A stretch of 64,000 nt of DNA, from contig OY744615.1 in assembly GCA_963556255.1 (NCBI GenBank), positions 23,442,191-23,506,190 of the forward strand, read 5' to 3'. The notes under the pieces were generated by a model, which was not told the DNA's origin, searched no databases, and saw only the letters and a program-made list of their open reading frames with translations. The position numbers were made by a program, and so were the translations under genes. Origin of the DNA: Allolobophora icterica (lineage: Eukaryota; Annelida; Clitellata; Crassiclitellata; Lumbricidae). Every line of letters starts with the position of its first letter. Within the stretch, counting starts at the first letter, position 1. This document shows positions 62,262 through 64,000 of this stretch, in pieces.

Positions 62262-62308
<47 letters not shown>
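62122..62308. repeat. (GACA)n and (TGTC)n in inverted arrangement
   Basis: GACA copies at 62124-62176 and TGTC copies at 62262-62308 are complementary arms separated by ~85 bp. TATG/TACG-rich repeats follow at 62384-62515. Confidence 0.92.
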
Positions 62309-62519
62309 ATACACACACACACGCACGCACACACATGTATATACATATCATCGGTCGAAAGGGCTGTAAACGTCTCCATTTCATGTATGTATGTATGCAT
62401 GTATACGAATGTACGCATGTATATGTATGTATGCTGTTATGTATACGTATGTATAAAGTACGTACGTACGTGTGTATGTATGTATACGTATGTATATAAT
62501 ATATATTTATGTATACATC

Positions 62520-63170
62520 GTCTATGCGTGTATCTTCATCCCAAAATCGGCTTCGGCGGGGGGTTACCGACCGATATAGTAAAGTAAAAACGGTTGTAAT
62601 CAGACTGGTATCAGAAATAGGAGGAAAATAGGAAATCAAAAGCAAAATGTGCCTAAATAAAAGGCCTGCAACAGTAGGCCTACTGGTGAAAGCATGAAGG
62701 AACACTTTTAGAAACCCGCAGACAAAGCGAATGACCTTTGAAACTGGGTCAAGGACTAAAAAGATCTCCAGAACTGTTGCGATGTAGGTCCGTAAAAATC
62801 TTTTCGACGTATAAGTTCGTCAAAAATATTTCACCATACAATCAATATCTGGAAAAACTTGACCAAAGTAGAATAATTTCCGCTTCCTTCCAGCAGTTTT
62901 CCTACATGTATTAATCGAATGCTGGACACATGTGCACTGAGGAAACCAGGTGGAAGAATGATCACTTGGCTGCGTTAATATAACAGTTCGTGCTTCTGTA
63001 TATCATGAGATATACAGAAGCAGCTTAAGCATGTGCTTAGTATACTACAGATCTGTTCACACACTGCTAGGATAAAGTACTTTGTAGACATGGGCCTACT
63101 TGATATCATTACAGATATTGCGTATTTTTAAAATGTTGTATACATACGCCATCGCGTCTACCAGGTCATC
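62520..63170. other. Non-coding, no feature recognised
   Basis: No exon that would complete the MIEAP-like gene was found here, nor a retroelement. Confidence 0.35.
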
Positions 63171-63172
63171 GC

Positions 63173-63296
<124 letters not shown>

Positions 63297-63299
63297 ACT

Positions 63300-64000
63300 T
63301 CTAAAATCTTGCCAAAAGAAAAACCGGTTATATATTAAATTTTTAAGGAATCCAAGTGCCGAAAATAAAAAGAGGTTCTCCACATACAGAAATAAATTTA
63401 AATCAATAAGGAAAAACGCAGAAAAGACTTACTATGTAGCTGAATTTCTTAAATGTCATAATGATCTGAAAACCACCTGGGGACTGATACGCAACGCCAT
63501 GCAGCTTGAAGAAAAATCCACGATAATTGAAGCGCTGGTGATTGAAGGACATCGAATTGACGATCCGGAAACAATGGCTAATAAATTTAACGAATACTTT
63601 GTAAACTTACCCTATGAACTAGCGGGTCGATTATCCAATTCTGCCCCCCCTTTTAATAATTACCTCCCTCCACCGAACTCTATGTCTATGGGTCTACTAT
63701 TGACGTCGCCAGAAGAACTGCTAAGAGTGGGACATGATCTTAAAAAAACACACACTAAGGGGCTCGATGATATAGACCCGTACATAGCACTTCAAAACCT
63801 AAATTTAATTTCCCTTCCACTATCGGAGATAATAAATAGCTCCCTTACTAATGGGATTGTTCCGACGTTACTAAAAGCAGCAAAAGTCATTCCCGTGTTT
63901 AAAAAAGGCAATGTAGAATCCATAAATAACTATAGACCAATATCAGTTCTGCCGTTTTTTGCCAAGTTTCTCGAGAAGATAATGTATGATCGACTATCTT
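63300..64000 (+). mobile_element. LINE reverse transcriptase ORF, cut by window edge
   Basis: An open frame from about 63300 to the end. Visible: [11 protein letters not shown] and KKRFSTYRNKFKS (endonuclease-RT linker), TKGLDDIDPYIAL, IVPTLLKAAKVIPVFKKGN, and NYRPISVLPFFAKFLEKIMY, the classic RT domain entry of jockey/CR1-group non-LTR elements. No stop in ~700 bp suggests a fairly young copy. The 5' side is interrupted by the CT repeat. Confidence 0.9.

Noticed and set aside
62229..62705. 158-aa minus-strand ORF
   Set aside because: Mostly TATG/GACA repeat translation; tested as a missing MIEAP-like 5' exon but no suitable donor or phase.

Overview
The window is intron-rich animal nuclear DNA, probably from a marine invertebrate. 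It is AT-rich, with GT-AG (and some GC-AG) introns, many non-LTR retrotransposon fragments, a tRNA-headed SINE, hAT-type and Mutator-type DNA transposons and long microsatellites. I cannot fix the phylum. The vertebrate-like 17-exon layout of the EIF2AK3/PERK gene argues for a slowly evolving lineage such as an ambulacrarian, cephalochordate, lophotrochozoan, cnidarian or sponge.

Layout. (1) 1-2093 (+): last exon of a universal stress protein gene, with hAT and LINE debris before it. (2) 24603-6803 (-): a complete EIF2AK3 (PERK) gene, rebuilt as 17 exons coding for 1102 aa. It has a signal peptide, a luminal stress sensor, one membrane span, and a kinase domain with its long insert loop. Its introns hold SINEs, hAT MITEs, a very long compound microsatellite and a near-identical copy of part of its own exon 14. 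(3) 24.6-31.7 kb: upstream and intergenic DNA with a minisatellite and an RTE remnant. (4) 37167-31731 (-): a complete four-exon FAM53-family gene (422 aa) with an array of short GTTCCA/GTGGAAC motifs just past its stop codon. (5) 37.2-44.6 kb: no coding gene recognised; CTTGGT minisatellites, a satellite-like unit and a cluster of TAGGCCTA palindromes. (6) 44660-54654: a 9995-bp Mutator-like element with 85-bp inverted repeats, a perfect 9-bp target duplication and an intact three-exon transposase (776 aa, DDE plus SWIM zinc finger). Its non-coding half carries a nested stack of insertions. (7) 61415-55444 (-): the 3' five exons of a gene with a MIEAP (SPATA18) C-terminal domain; the 5' exon or exons were not found. 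(8) 61.4-64 kb: simple repeats, then a LINE reverse-transcriptase ORF running off the right edge.

How the parts relate. PERK, the stress protein and the MIEAP-domain protein all suggest stress or organelle quality control, but nothing in the sequence links them functionally. The Mutator-like element is the clearest self-contained system: ends, target duplication, a promoter-like TATA box inside each terminal repeat and an intact enzyme gene are all visible. The other strong signals are the SINE/LINE pairs sharing a base-paired 3' hairpin, nine hAT-like elements defined by their ends and target duplications, and a ~63-bp TTAA-flanked micro-element present five times.
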